Assembly: GCA_017428155.1 (NCBI GenBank)
Contig: JAFRRJ010000017.1
Span: 124,001 to 188,000 of the forward strand
DNA: 64,000 nucleotides
Source: Clostridiales bacterium
GTDB taxonomy: Bacteria; Bacillota; Clostridia; Saccharofermentanales; Saccharofermentanaceae
Reading direction: 5' to 3'
Below, piece by piece: positions 40,642 to 49,369 of this stretch. The stretch's first letter is position 1, and every line of letters starts with the position of its first letter. Under the pieces are notes generated by a model. That model did not search any database and had not been told where the DNA came from. It saw nothing but the letters and a program-made list of their open reading frames with translations. The position numbers and the translations under genes are program-made.

Positions 40642-41438
40642 TGAACAGAGAAAAAATAAAAGACATAATGCAATCACAAGGAATTCTGCCCCAAGTTAGA
40701 TTCGGGCAGAATTTCCTTTGTGATGACAAAATAATCACATCGATCGTTGATCTTTGTGAAGTCAGCGGAAATGACCGTGTTCTTGAGATCGGGCCGGGAT
40801 TGGGAAGTCTTACATATCCGCTGTCAGAGCTTACCGGCAATCTTACTTGCGTTGAGATCGATCACGGGCTTGCAGAATATCTTTCGGCTAATATCAGCAA
40901 TGCTAAGATCATCGATAGTGACTTCACGAAGATAGGTGATATCGGTGATTTTGATGTTGTCGTAAGCAACATTCCTTACTATGTAATGACCGACATAATG
41001 AAGAAGCTCTTTTCTGATTTTTCCAATGCTCGGAAAATGGTATTCATGGTTGAATATGAAGCTGTTGCACGTATCGACTGCGGTCCTGAAACAAAGCAAT
41101 ACGGCCCTCTGTCGATCCTTTGCAGTCTTTACGGTTCTTACAGATATGAGTTTAAAGTTCCTCATACAGCATTTGTTCCTCAGCCCAGGACAACATCTGC
41201 AGTAATCAGTTTTAGCAGGGAAGATACAGCAGATATCTTATGCCCTGAATTCGTTAAGTTCCTTAACACATGCTTTTCGATGAGGCGGAAAATGCTTAAG
41301 AAGAATCTTGCAGCTGCAGCATCATCAGAAGTAATTGATGCTGCATTCAAGACAGTCGGAATTAAGGATAATGCGAGGGCGGAGGAACTTGAGCCGGAAG
41401 AATTTTCGAGACTGTATTCGGAAATAAATAATAAGTGA
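40641..41438 (+). CDS. rsmA: 16S rRNA dimethyltransferase (KsgA)
   Basis: SAM-dependent enzyme dimethylating A1518/A1519 of 16S rRNA during 30S maturation. 265 aa. FGQNFLCDDKII, VLEIGPGLGSLTYPL (SAM loop) and VVSNIPYYVMTDI (NLPY-type catalytic motif, here NIPY) are present, plus FVPQPRTTSAVI. The ATG shares one base with the purL stop (TAATG). Transcriptional unit with purL. Confidence 0.97.
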   Translation: MNREKIKDIMQSQGILPQVRFGQNFLCDDKIITSIVDLCEVSGNDRVLEIGPGLGSLTYPLSELTGNLTCVEIDHGLAEYLSANISNAKIIDSDFTKIGDIGDFDVVVSNIPYYVMTDIMKKLFSDFSNARKMVFMVEYEAVARIDCGPETKQYGPLSILCSLYGSYRYEFKVPHTAFVPQPRTTSAVISFSREDTADILCPEFVKFLNTCFSMRRKMLKKNLAAAASSEVIDAAFKTVGIKDNARAEELEPEEFSRLYSEINNK

Positions 41439-41540
41439 ACGGTCACAGGACTATATAAAATGCTTTAAAACCAAAGCATTGCAAGCAACATACGAGTTTA
41501 GTGTTATACTATAATATCTTCTAATATGGGAGGTCTTGTT

Positions 41541-42113
41541 ATGAGAAAATCTAATGCCAGCTTACTTGGCAAGTATTCGGACGGCTCTTACAGACGTAAG
41601 GGTAAGAAGGATGCTCCCGCAATAGTTGAATATAAGCAGCTCTACAAAGGAGAGATCAAAGCCAAGACCGTAACCGAGAAGAAGTATATAACATTAGAAG
41701 ATAAGATCCAGGCAAGGAATAAGCCTGCTGAATCAAAGGATTCAAAGGAAGAGAGTGCACAGGTAACGATCGGCGGTGTGCAGTATCTCGTAAGAAGCGG
41801 TGATGCAGGATATGACCGCATCATGAAGGTAGGATCTCTTGCTGATGAGATCTATACGGATACAAAAAAGAACAACCCATATATTGCAACGAACAAGACT
41901 GCGGTTCTGTCACTTTTCGAAGCTTGTGACCAGCTCATAACATTAAGGGCGGAGAATCAGGCATTAAAGACTGAACTTGCTTACTACAAGAATAAAGACA
42001 GACTCAATCAGGAAGAGAAGAAGGCTGATGTTCCGCCTACTCCTATGGAAGAGCTGGCTAATAAAGTAAACTCAGGTCTGTTCGATCATTTAAAGAAGAC
42101 TGATGATAAATAA
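41541..42113 (+). CDS. zapA: ZapA-like cell division protein with long tails
   Basis: 190 aa. The central part, about residues 74-150 (VTIGGVQYLVRSGDAGYD, IATNKTAVLSLFEACDQL, then a coiled coil LRAENQALKTELAYYK), is a ZapA domain, which bundles FtsZ filaments at the division ring. A basic N-terminal extension of about 73 residues (GKYSDGSYRRKGKKD) and a C-terminal tail after 150 make it twice the usual 90-100 aa. ATG 41541 has GGGAGG upstream. The downstream U32 gene is the usual zapA neighbour in Firmicutes. Confidence 0.85.
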   Translation: MRKSNASLLGKYSDGSYRRKGKKDAPAIVEYKQLYKGEIKAKTVTEKKYITLEDKIQARNKPAESKDSKEESAQVTIGGVQYLVRSGDAGYDRIMKVGSLADEIYTDTKKNNPYIATNKTAVLSLFEACDQLITLRAENQALKTELAYYKNKDRLNQEEKKADVPPTPMEELANKVNSGLFDHLKKTDDK

Positions 42114-44481
42114 CAGAATCGAATTACTCGCCCCTTGCGGCAACCTCACGATACTTAAGACGGCAATAGACAGCGGAGCAGATTCCGTTTATCTTGGCTT
42201 GAAAGAATTCTCTGCCAGAGCATCTGCAGAGAATTTCACTCTGGACGAACTTGAAGAAGGCGTCGATTATGCGCATGCAAGATCTTCCAGGGTTTTCCTT
42301 GCCGTCAACACATTGATGACAGATAACGAATTCGAGGTTTTCTATCCGACGATCGCTGAAGCGGTTAATATCGGTGTCGACGGCCTTATAATTCAGGATC
42401 TCGCAGTGCTTACAAAGCTTGCTTATGATTTTCCTGACGTGATCATCAACTGCAGCACGCAGATGAATGTTTATTCAGCTGATGAATTCAAAAACCTTGC
42501 TAAACTTGGAGCAAACAGGGTAGTTCTTCCAAGAGAGCTATCATGTGATGAGATTGCTACACGCACTAAAGCCGCTGCAAAAGCCGGTCTTGAGACTGAA
42601 GTTTTCGCGCACGGCGCTGTTTGCGTATGCGCATCAGGATTGTGTCTTTTCTCTGCAATGAACAGGAGCGGCACAAGATCCGGCAACAGAGGTTCATGTG
42701 CGCAGCCCTGCAGGGAAGAATATGCACTTTATAACGACGGTCTGAGATTAAGGGAAGGACATCTTATATCTCCCAAGGACAGAGATGTCTCTGATTATCT
42801 TGCAAGGCTTATTAAGAGCGGTGTTAAGAGCCTTAAGATCGAAGGCCGCATGCGTGATGAGAATTACGTTAAGTCGGCAGTTCATTGCTACCGCCGCATG
42901 ATCGATGCTTATTATGAGGGAAAACTTGACAGGGAACATATAAAAGAGATTACTGCTGAGCTCCTTATTAATTTCAACCGCGGCGGATCTTTTACTTCAC
43001 AGTATCTGAGCGGTAATAAGGATGACGAATTCCTTTCGGGTGAATACCCGGGCAAATATGGCGTCAGGATAGGCCGTATAAGCCGTCTCGATAACGGTAA
43101 TGGAATTATCACCGTCGGCATTAAGAACGGCGCTGTAGAGCCTGATAAGGGCGATTTCCTGTCTATCAGGGATAACTCCAGGGAGATCTGTTCTTTCCCT
43201 GTAGGAAAAACCAATACAGGCCTAACCGGTCTTAACATAAAAGGACTTCATCCGGACATGATCAAGAAATTGAAGCCCGGCTTTGAAGTTTACCTGATGA
43301 ATCATGAGACTGTTATTTCCAGGCAGAATCTGAGAAGAACTCCTGTCAGGATCGTTTTGGGCACCAACGGTTCAGAGCTCATTGCAAATGCAGTTGTAAC
43401 CGGCGGAATTGCAGCGGGCATCTCTTCTGAAGCATCTGCTGTCCTGCCATCCGGTTACGAAGGCAAGATACTTGATAAATCCAGAATAAAGGAGCAGATC
43501 TGCAAGACTTTAGATACGCCTTTTACTGTTGTTTCTGTGGAGCTTGACGGTGCTGATGAACTCTATTGTCCTGTCAGCGTTATCAATTCATTAAGACGCG
43601 CCTTGCTCGAAAATCTGGAAGCATCTGTCATCTCTTCATTCAAGAGAAATTACGGCCTTGATTATGTTGATGATTCTGAGATCTGCGAGACCGATCCTGA
43701 AAGATGCGATGAGATCAAGAATATGTATACTTATCCGGTCTTAAGACTCGAAGACGATATCCTTGAAGAAGGCGCTGACATTTACGCATTAAGCATTTAT
43801 GATCTGGCAGATGAAGATATCTATGCAAAGGCCGTTGATTTCGTAAGATCACAGGGTGCCGAGCTTGTATTGTTATTGCCTGATTTTCACCATGATAAGC
43901 TGAACAAGATAATAGATACTGTTATCGCTTCGCTTAAAAACGATCTTGGAACCGGATTTAAGGCTGTAATGAGTTCAAGACTCTTTACTGACCGCAAGTT
44001 CTTAAAGGGTGGTCTTGAGCATTTTGCTTCTGCAGGAACAAATATCTACAGCAGCAGATCGCTTGCAAAAGCTTTCGAATATGCCGATGCAGTTATGCCG
44101 TCATATGAGATAAGTGCTGATGATATTGTTGAGAAATGCAGATATCTTGCTGAGACCTGGAGCGCAGGGAAGAAGAATCCTAGGATAATCCTTCATACAG
44201 AAGGACTTATTCCATGGATGCAGTCAGATTTCTGCGCTGCAGGAAGGAATAAGAGACCCTGTAACTTCTGCGGAAACAAGGCTGTTTTCGAGATGAAGAC
44301 AAAGAGGGAAGGGGAAGGCACCAGATTAAAGGTCATCCCGCATCCTCTTGACTGCTCATGTGCTATTTACGGCAGGGCGAAGAACCCTGTTGACCAGGCA
44401 ACGGCACAATATATTGCAGATCTTGGCTTTGACGTTATCTGCAATTACACAATCTTACCCGGAGGTCAGATCTATGACTGA
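42103..44481 (+). CDS. U32 peptidase-family protein (RlhA/TrhP-like, with C-terminal domain)
   Basis: 792 aa. The N-terminal U32 barrel begins ELLAPCGNLTILKTAIDSGA and bears EVFAHGAVCVCASGLCLFS; Cys residues here form a C-x6-C-x17-C-x3-C pattern (ending SCAQPC) like the iron-sulphur ligands of UbiU/UbiV and related U32 hydroxylases. A DUF3656-like middle region follows, and a C-terminal stretch has CNFCG and DCSC. Relatives hydroxylate tRNA or rRNA bases rather than cleave peptides, so an RNA-modification role is more likely than protease. It overlaps zapA by 11 bases and dut by 8. Confidence 0.88.
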   Translation: MINNRIELLAPCGNLTILKTAIDSGADSVYLGLKEFSARASAENFTLDELEEGVDYAHARSSRVFLAVNTLMTDNEFEVFYPTIAEAVNIGVDGLIIQDLAVLTKLAYDFPDVIINCSTQMNVYSADEFKNLAKLGANRVVLPRELSCDEIATRTKAAAKAGLETEVFAHGAVCVCASGLCLFSAMNRSGTRSGNRGSCAQPCREEYALYNDGLRLREGHLISPKDRDVSDYLARLIKSGVKSLKIEGRMRDENYVKSAVHCYRRMIDAYYEGKLDREHIKEITAELLINFNRGGSFTSQYLSGNKDDEFLSGEYPGKYGVRIGRISRLDNGNGIITVGIKNGAVEPDKGDFLSIRDNSREICSFPVGKTNTGLTGLNIKGLHPDMIKKLKPGFEVYLMNHETVISRQNLRRTPVRIVLGTNGSELIANAVVTGGIAAGISSEASAVLPSGYEGKILDKSRIKEQICKTLDTPFTVVSVELDGADELYCPVSVINSLRRALLENLEASVISSFKRNYGLDYVDDSEICETDPERCDEIKNMYTYPVLRLEDDILEEGADIYALSIYDLADEDIYAKAVDFVRSQGAELVLLLPDFHHDKLNKIIDTVIASLKNDLGTGFKAVMSSRLFTDRKFLKGGLEHFASAGTNIYSSRSLAKAFEYADAVMPSYEISADDIVEKCRYLAETWSAGKKNPRIILHTEGLIPWMQSDFCAAGRNKRPCNFCGNKAVFEMKTKREGEGTRLKVIPHPLDCSCAIYGRAKNPVDQATAQYIADLGFDVICNYTILPGGQIYD

Positions 44482-44971
44482 GATCTATATCGAAAAGTGC
44501 AGGGAAGACGCGAAGCTTCCGGCTTATGCCCATGACGGTGATGCAGGCATGGATCTTTATGCTGCAGAAGAAGTTACAATCGAACCTGGGAAATCAGCTC
44601 TTGTACCTGTCGGTATAAAGATGGCTATCCCTTACGGATATGAAGTACAGATCAGACCGAGGAGCGGTGTATCGCTTAAGACTCCTCTACGTATACCCAA
44701 TGCACCCGGAACAATTGACTGCGGATACAGGGACGAAGTAAATGTAATTGTTTACAACGCTTCGATCTGCCACGACGAGGGTATAGATGCGGAGCCGCTT
44801 ACATTGGACAGCAAGGGCTGCATCCACGGAACATATAAGATACGCAAAGGTGACCGTATTGCACAGATGGTCGTTGCAAAGGTCGAATATTGCAGTTTTA
44901 AAGAGACTGATAATGTTAAGGCAATCGGGCAGGACCGCGGCGGCGGATTCGGCTCAAGCGGAGTTAACTGA
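44474..44971 (+). CDS. dut: dUTP diphosphatase
   Basis: Trimeric dUTPase that removes dUTP and makes dUMP, 165 aa. DAGMDLYAAE, RPRSGVSLK, NAPGTIDCGYRDE (catalytic Asp), GDRIAQMV and GQDRGGGFGSSG are motifs 1-5. A stretch of about 20 extra residues (ASICHDEGIDAEPLTLDSKG) lies between motifs 3 and 4. ATG 44474 has GGAGG ten bases upstream inside the U32 gene. Its stop shares a base with the next start (TGATG). Confidence 0.96.
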   Translation: MTEIYIEKCREDAKLPAYAHDGDAGMDLYAAEEVTIEPGKSALVPVGIKMAIPYGYEVQIRPRSGVSLKTPLRIPNAPGTIDCGYRDEVNVIVYNASICHDEGIDAEPLTLDSKGCIHGTYKIRKGDRIAQMVVAKVEYCSFKETDNVKAIGQDRGGGFGSSGVN

Positions 44972-46005
44972 TGGCGAACAGGGGATTTATCAGTTTCAGC
45001 GGTAATGCCTCTAAGCGCAGAAATCCTTTTGTTATGAGGCTTGCGCTGATATTAAGTATCATCGCGATCATTATCATATCCTTTATTGCGCTTACCATAT
45101 TCTCGTCCAACCGCCTTATGAATATAAGCAAAAATGAAGTAACCAACGTTCCTTCCAATATCCTGCCTTCATACAACACGACGAGTTTTGAGTCTGCTGA
45201 CGGTCAGACATCCTTGCAGGGATGGTTCTTCAAGACCAAAAAGCCTATATCAACCATCATCGTTGTCCACGATGCAGGTTCCAACAGACTTCCGTTCGGA
45301 GTTGAAATGATCGATATGATCGAAGGGTGGCTTGAGAGCGGCTATAACGTCTTCATGTTCGACCAGAGAAACTCCGGTACTTCAGGCGGTGATATCTGTT
45401 CATACGGCTATCTTGAATGGCAGGACGTACTTGGCGCCATAGCTATCGTTAAGCAGATCTCTGTAACAACGAACGTTATCCTTTACGGTATCGGCACGGG
45501 GTGCACCTCATCGATCCTGGCCTATTCCAATCTTCCTCCGGAAGGCGCCAGTGAGAAGATCCTTTCAGAATACAGCGCAAATATCAGGAATCTCGGCTAT
45601 GACAAGTCCTACGTAATCGGCATGATACTTGATTCTCCCGCAAAGGAATCTGATGATTATATACGTCCGGAAGTTGTTCAGAGTGAACCTTTGGGATTTA
45701 TCACACAGTATTCAGTACCTTACGCCATAAGAGTATCTTCGGGCGGAGAGAATATCAGCCTTGCAGCGGAGATTGCAAGACTCCCTATCCCTGTATTGAT
45801 ACTCTACGGCGGTCATGACACTTTTATCGGTGCTGATAAGATCGATCAGATAATCACAGAGCGCAACAGGCTTAACTCGAGCATCACCAGGAGCGTAATG
45901 GTAGCCGGCGCAGGATATCTTGAAGAATACGGTATAAATAAGAATCAGTATATGAATTCGATTACTGATTTCCTTAACTCATATTATTTGGTTGACGATA
46001 AATGA
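44971..46005 (+). CDS. Membrane-anchored alpha/beta-hydrolase-fold protein lacking catalytic Ser and His
   Basis: 344 aa. Cytoplasmic tail, TM helix about 23-45, then an alpha/beta-hydrolase fold facing outside: TIIVVHDAGSNR (oxyanion strand, normally HG), FMFDQRNSGTSGG, and the nucleophile elbow. The elbow reads LYGIGTGCTS, so the expected Gly-x-Ser-x-Gly is Gly173-Ile-Gly175-Thr-Gly177 with Gly in place of Ser. The acid Asp283 is kept (YGGHDTFIG), but the usual GAGH becomes GAGYLEEY with Tyr316 for His. It is therefore probably not a serine hydrolase. Couples to dut (TGATG) and tsaD (ATGA). Confidence 0.85.
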   Translation: MANRGFISFSGNASKRRNPFVMRLALILSIIAIIIISFIALTIFSSNRLMNISKNEVTNVPSNILPSYNTTSFESADGQTSLQGWFFKTKKPISTIIVVHDAGSNRLPFGVEMIDMIEGWLESGYNVFMFDQRNSGTSGGDICSYGYLEWQDVLGAIAIVKQISVTTNVILYGIGTGCTSSILAYSNLPPEGASEKILSEYSANIRNLGYDKSYVIGMILDSPAKESDDYIRPEVVQSEPLGFITQYSVPYAIRVSSGGENISLAAEIARLPIPVLILYGGHDTFIGADKIDQIITERNRLNSSITRSVMVAGAGYLEEYGINKNQYMNSITDFLNSYYLVDDK

Positions 46006-47021
46006 TGAATACAGACAAAGACATCCTCATATTAGGCATCGAGAGTTCATGTGATGAGACAGCCGCATCCGTAGTTAAGAACGGGCGTGTTATCTTAAGC
46101 AACTGTATCGCCTCACAGGCCGATTTCCACGAACAGTTTGGCGGCGTTGTTCCCGAACTGGCTTCGAGAATGCATGTTGATGCTGTATATCCGACTGTAT
46201 GGAAAGCTTTATCAGATGCAAATGTCGAGCTAAATGATATCGACGCAATAGCTGTCACATACGGGCCCGGTCTTGTAGGTGCGCTGCTTGTAGGGCTCTC
46301 ATGTGCCAAGGGTCTTTGTGAAGTATCAGGCAAACCTCTTGTAGGCGTTAATCATCTTAAAGGTCATATAGCAGCTAATTACCTGTGTTTTGAAGATCTG
46401 GAACCGCCTTTTCTTTGCTTATGTGTAAGCGGAGGCAACTCCATGATAGTACGTGTCGACGGCTATACGGACATGACCGTCCTCGGCCGGACCAGAGACG
46501 ATGCTGCCGGTGAAGCTATCGATAAGATCGCACGTGTTGTCGGTCTAGGTTATCCGGGCGGCCCCAAGATGGATAAAGCCGGGCAGGGAGGGGATATTAC
46601 ACGTTATGAGTTCTCGAAAACTCATATGGCAGACACATTGGATTTCTCATTCTCCGGTCTTAAGACATCTGCTCTTAATCTCTTGAACGGCTTAAAGCAG
46701 AAGGGTGAAGAGATCGATCTTAAAGACTTTGCGGCTTCTTATCAGAATGCGATAGCTGAGGCTCTCTTAAAGAATACGATTACAGCCTGCAAACAGACAG
46801 GAATTAGTAAACTCTGCCTTGCAGGCGGCGTTTCAGCCAATTCATTCTTAAGGGATGTTTTCGCGAAAGAAGCAAAGAAAAAAGGCATTAAACTCTACTA
46901 TCCGGAGCTTAAATATTGTACGGATAATGCTGCAATGATCGCTTCCAGCGGATATTTTGAATACATGAACGGCAAGCGTGATACATTAGATCTCAACGCT
47001 TATCCGTCACTTCAGATGTAA
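46002..47021 (+). CDS. tsaD: tRNA N6-threonylcarbamoyladenosine transferase subunit TsaD
   Basis: Catalytic subunit making t6A37 on ANN-decoding tRNAs, acting with TsaB and TsaE (not in this window). 339 aa, normal. ILGIESSCDETAASVV opens the ASKHA fold, HLKGHIAANYL gives the metal-binding HxxxH, and CLCVSGGNSMIV and CLAGGVSANSFLRD complete the ATP site. ATG at 46002 overlaps the preceding stop by four bases; a second ATG at 46005 is also possible. Confidence 0.97.
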   Translation: MMNTDKDILILGIESSCDETAASVVKNGRVILSNCIASQADFHEQFGGVVPELASRMHVDAVYPTVWKALSDANVELNDIDAIAVTYGPGLVGALLVGLSCAKGLCEVSGKPLVGVNHLKGHIAANYLCFEDLEPPFLCLCVSGGNSMIVRVDGYTDMTVLGRTRDDAAGEAIDKIARVVGLGYPGGPKMDKAGQGGDITRYEFSKTHMADTLDFSFSGLKTSALNLLNGLKQKGEEIDLKDFAASYQNAIAEALLKNTITACKQTGISKLCLAGGVSANSFLRDVFAKEAKKKGIKLYYPELKYCTDNAAMIASSGYFEYMNGKRDTLDLNAYPSLQM

Positions 47022-47027
47022 ATATCA

Positions 47028-47039
47028 GGCGTTAACGCC
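47028..47039. repeat. 12-bp perfect palindrome between convergent tsaD and Gly/Ser-repeat genes
   Basis: GGCGTTAACGCC, seven bases after the tsaD stop. It has no T-run, so it is not a convincing terminator by itself; nothing else in the 57-base convergent gap forms a clear hairpin. Confidence 0.5.
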
Positions 47040-47078
47040 GTTACCGGGAGTCTTTTAACCGTTTCCGGAGACTAAATC

Positions 47079-47678
47079 TTAGCCGTCACTTCCGTCAGAA
47101 CCGGATTCGGAGCCACCGCCGGATTCAGATCCGCCACCTGTTTCAGAACCAGTACTACCGCCGCCTTCGGAGCCACCGCCACCGGTCTCAGATCCGGTAC
47201 CGCCGCCACCTTCAGAGCCTCCGCCTTCGGAGCCACCGCCACCGGTCTCGGTGCCGCCACCTTCAGATCCACCGCCTTCGGAGCCGCTTCCGGTTCCTTC
47301 ACCGGTTCCGTTACCGCCTTCGGGTTCAGTTGTTTCGGCAGGCTGGGGTGTAGGAGTAGCCGTGCTTGTTCTGCTCGGACGTGTGTATGTGTAGTTGTTG
47401 TTATTATTCTGCGGTACAGGTGTATTAGTAGGGGAGGGAGTAGGTGTATTTGAAGATGCCGCTGTAGGTGTAGGCGTATTGGTTGATTTAGCCTTGGGCG
47501 TCGGTGTGGGAGTAGGAGTAGATTTCTCCTCAACTGTCTGAGTAGTTACGGGAGTAGTCTCATAACTGCCTTCGGCGGCCTGTACGGGTCTTTTATCAAA
47601 ATAACGTGCTGTAACAAGCAGCGCAGAAACGGCTACAATAAACACAGCAACAGGTAAAACCAATCCTTTTATGTTCAT
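47079..47678 (-). CDS. Secreted or anchored Thr/Pro- and Gly/Ser-repeat protein
   Basis: 199 aa with no globular domain. ATG 47678 is chosen for the TTGGAGAA site just upstream. An N-terminal TM or signal segment about 4-24 is followed by a Thr-Pro-rich linker (about 40-115, TPTPTP and NTPTP runs) and then a tail from 120 to the end made of GGGSEGGGS- and TGSETGGG-type repeats ending SGSDGSDG. The composition suggests a flexible, possibly glycosylated surface stalk. The DNA tail is repetitive and GC-rich, prone to slippage. Function unknown. Confidence 0.75.
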   Translation of the reverse strand: MNIKGLVLPVAVFIVAVSALLVTARYFDKRPVQAAEGSYETTPVTTQTVEEKSTPTPTPTPKAKSTNTPTPTAASSNTPTPSPTNTPVPQNNNNNYTYTRPSRTSTATPTPQPAETTEPEGGNGTGEGTGSGSEGGGSEGGGTETGGGGSEGGGSEGGGGTGSETGGGGSEGGGSTGSETGGGSESGGGSESGSDGSDG

Positions 47679-47777
47679 CTTATTCTCCAAATGTTCAAAA
47701 TCTAAAAAATGGACAATTATCTTCAACAATTCTTTACATGTAGACTATATCACTAATCTTTGGATTTCCTATGAAAT

Positions 47778-47805
47778 TTGCAAAAATTACTTTTGAATAT
47801 AAAAT
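47778..47805 (+). promoter_or_regulatory. Promoter of smpB, giving an apparently leaderless mRNA
   Basis: TTGCAA (47778-47783), 16 bases, TAAAAT (47800-47805). A start about seven bases beyond the -10 box would fall at 47812-47813, directly before the smpB ATG at 47814. Confidence 0.6.
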
Positions 47806-47813
47806 ATACGATT

Positions 47814-48290
47814 ATGGCAATTAAAAAAGGAATAAAAATAATAGCAGAGAACCGCAAAGCCTATCACGATTACTTCATAGAAGAGAGGTTTGAAGCCGGC
47901 GTGGCTCTTTCCGGAACAGAAGTAAAGAGCTTACGTGCCGGAAGGATAAACCTCAAAGACTCATATGTACAGGTAAAAGACGGTGAGATGTGGCTTATAG
48001 GAGTTCATATCAGCCCTTATGAGAACGGCAACAGGTTTAATCTTGATCCCGAGAGAACAAGAAAGCTCCTAATGCACAAGAGAGAGATCATAAGATTATA
48101 TTCAACTGTCAAACAGGACGGTCTTACATTAGTGCCCACAAAATGCTATTTCAAGGACAGCAAAGTCAAGTTTGAGATAGGACTTGCGAGAGGTAAAAAG
48201 GACTACGATAAGCGCGACGTCATGGCTAAGAAGGAAGCTAACAGAGACATAGACAGGGCAATGAAAAACGCCAAAAAATATATAGATTGA
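47814..48290 (+). CDS. smpB: SsrA-binding protein SmpB
   Basis: Carries tmRNA to stalled ribosomes for trans-translation. 158 aa: ENRKAYHDYFIEERFEAGVALSGTEVKSLR (oligonucleotide-binding barrel), SYVQVKDGEMWLIGVHISPY, and the basic C-terminal tail KRDVMAKKEANRDIDRAMK that enters the mRNA channel. No Shine-Dalgarno is visible in the AT-rich bases before ATG 47814, and a promoter ends nine bases upstream. No ssrA gene was found in the window. Confidence 0.96.
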   Translation: MAIKKGIKIIAENRKAYHDYFIEERFEAGVALSGTEVKSLRAGRINLKDSYVQVKDGEMWLIGVHISPYENGNRFNLDPERTRKLLMHKREIIRLYSTVKQDGLTLVPTKCYFKDSKVKFEIGLARGKKDYDKRDVMAKKEANRDIDRAMKNAKKYID

Positions 48291-48329
48291 TATATAATTA
48301 ATCTATATTTACAGATTAAAGGGAAGATC

Positions 48330-48887
48330 ATGACGACCAAAAAACTCATAAATAAAGCCCATGAGAAGGAAATATCGATCAGATATTTCATTTTGGCCGG
48401 CTTTTTCTGGATCCTGACTATTTTCTGGATAATAGTTATTTTCCATTTATCTTCGGAAAATGCCAACGAATCATCAGATCTTTCACATGTATTCTTAAGC
48501 TTTATCAACGAAGTATTCGGTACAGAGTTATACGATGACAGTATTCTCAGGATGGTAGCACATGCATCTGAGTTTGCGCTTTTGACATTATTATCTTATC
48601 TGGCACTTTCATCAACAAATAAGATCTCCAATAAGACATCTTATGCAGAGAGCCCGGTTAAGCTCATGAGATCTGATAACGAGATGAATATTATTTTCAC
48701 ATTATGGTTTACGATCCTTAATGCGATATTTGATGAATATCATCAGTTGTTTGTTCCCGGACGCGACGGTTCGATCGTTGATGTTCTGATAGATCTTGTC
48801 GGAATTATCATTATCCTTGCAGTCATAAGAGTAGTATTTACGATCTATCTCAGAAGCAAGGGACGTAAGGAAGTCGTCTATACCTGA
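48330..48887 (+). CDS. VanZ-like membrane protein
   Basis: 185 aa with an N-terminal TM (about 18-42) and two or three more in the C-terminal half. IFHLSSENANESS, the RMVAHASEFALLTLLSYLA segment (RxxAHxxE) and DEYHQLFVPGRDGSIVDVLIDLVG are the conserved VanZ motifs. VanZ relatives modify susceptibility to teicoplanin and some lipopeptides, but most chromosomal copies have no known role. AAGGGAAG ribosome site; 39 bases after smpB. Confidence 0.9.
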   Translation: MTTKKLINKAHEKEISIRYFILAGFFWILTIFWIIVIFHLSSENANESSDLSHVFLSFINEVFGTELYDDSILRMVAHASEFALLTLLSYLALSSTNKISNKTSYAESPVKLMRSDNEMNIIFTLWFTILNAIFDEYHQLFVPGRDGSIVDVLIDLVGIIIILAVIRVVFTIYLRSKGRKEVVYT

Positions 48888-49369
48888 TCTTTTTATTTTT
48901 AGTTTTCTCTAGAGAAGACAATACGTATGATCTGCCGTTTTTCCGGATTTCTCTAAACTTCCAATTCGGTATAATTACAATTTTGGTGAATTGAGAAGAG
49001 GCAATAATCTTATAAATATGCATATGATCGATTCAGCAATTCCTGAATAAACACTTTTCAGATACGGACAGATATTACATGTGCTTTCTTATGTATATTC
49101 GTTTTCTATAAGAATGAATATTAGATTCGTTTATAAATGATTAATTTATGATAATCCGGATTCTAAAATTCTCATTTGTATTTATTGAATTATCGTCAGC
49201 CGGATCGTCATCCGATTCTTCATGTTATTTCTGAACTGACTGTTGCATTTTTCTATATTGCCGGACGATCATCATCAAACAATCTAATCACAACTAATCT
49301 GATTCTATAAAGTCAAAGTTAACATATCCCCTGTTTTTCTTATAAACCTCTTCACCGAAAGTTTGTTCG
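48888..49369. other. AT-rich spacer without recognisable genes
   Basis: About 480 bases between the vanZ-like gene and the tandem repeat. No ORF with a ribosome site, no tmRNA, 6S, RNase P or SRP RNA core that I can recognise. A perfect 12-bp palindrome TTCTCTAGAGAA lies at 48905-48916, near the vanZ-like stop. GCCGGATCGTCA and GCCGGACGATCA occur about 65 bases apart (49200 and 49260 areas), perhaps remnants of an older repeat or gene. Confidence 0.6.

Noticed and set aside
48888..49369. tmRNA (ssrA) gene downstream of smpB
   Set aside because: No tRNA-like ends, tag reading frame or pseudoknot-like GC stems could be found in this AT-rich stretch.
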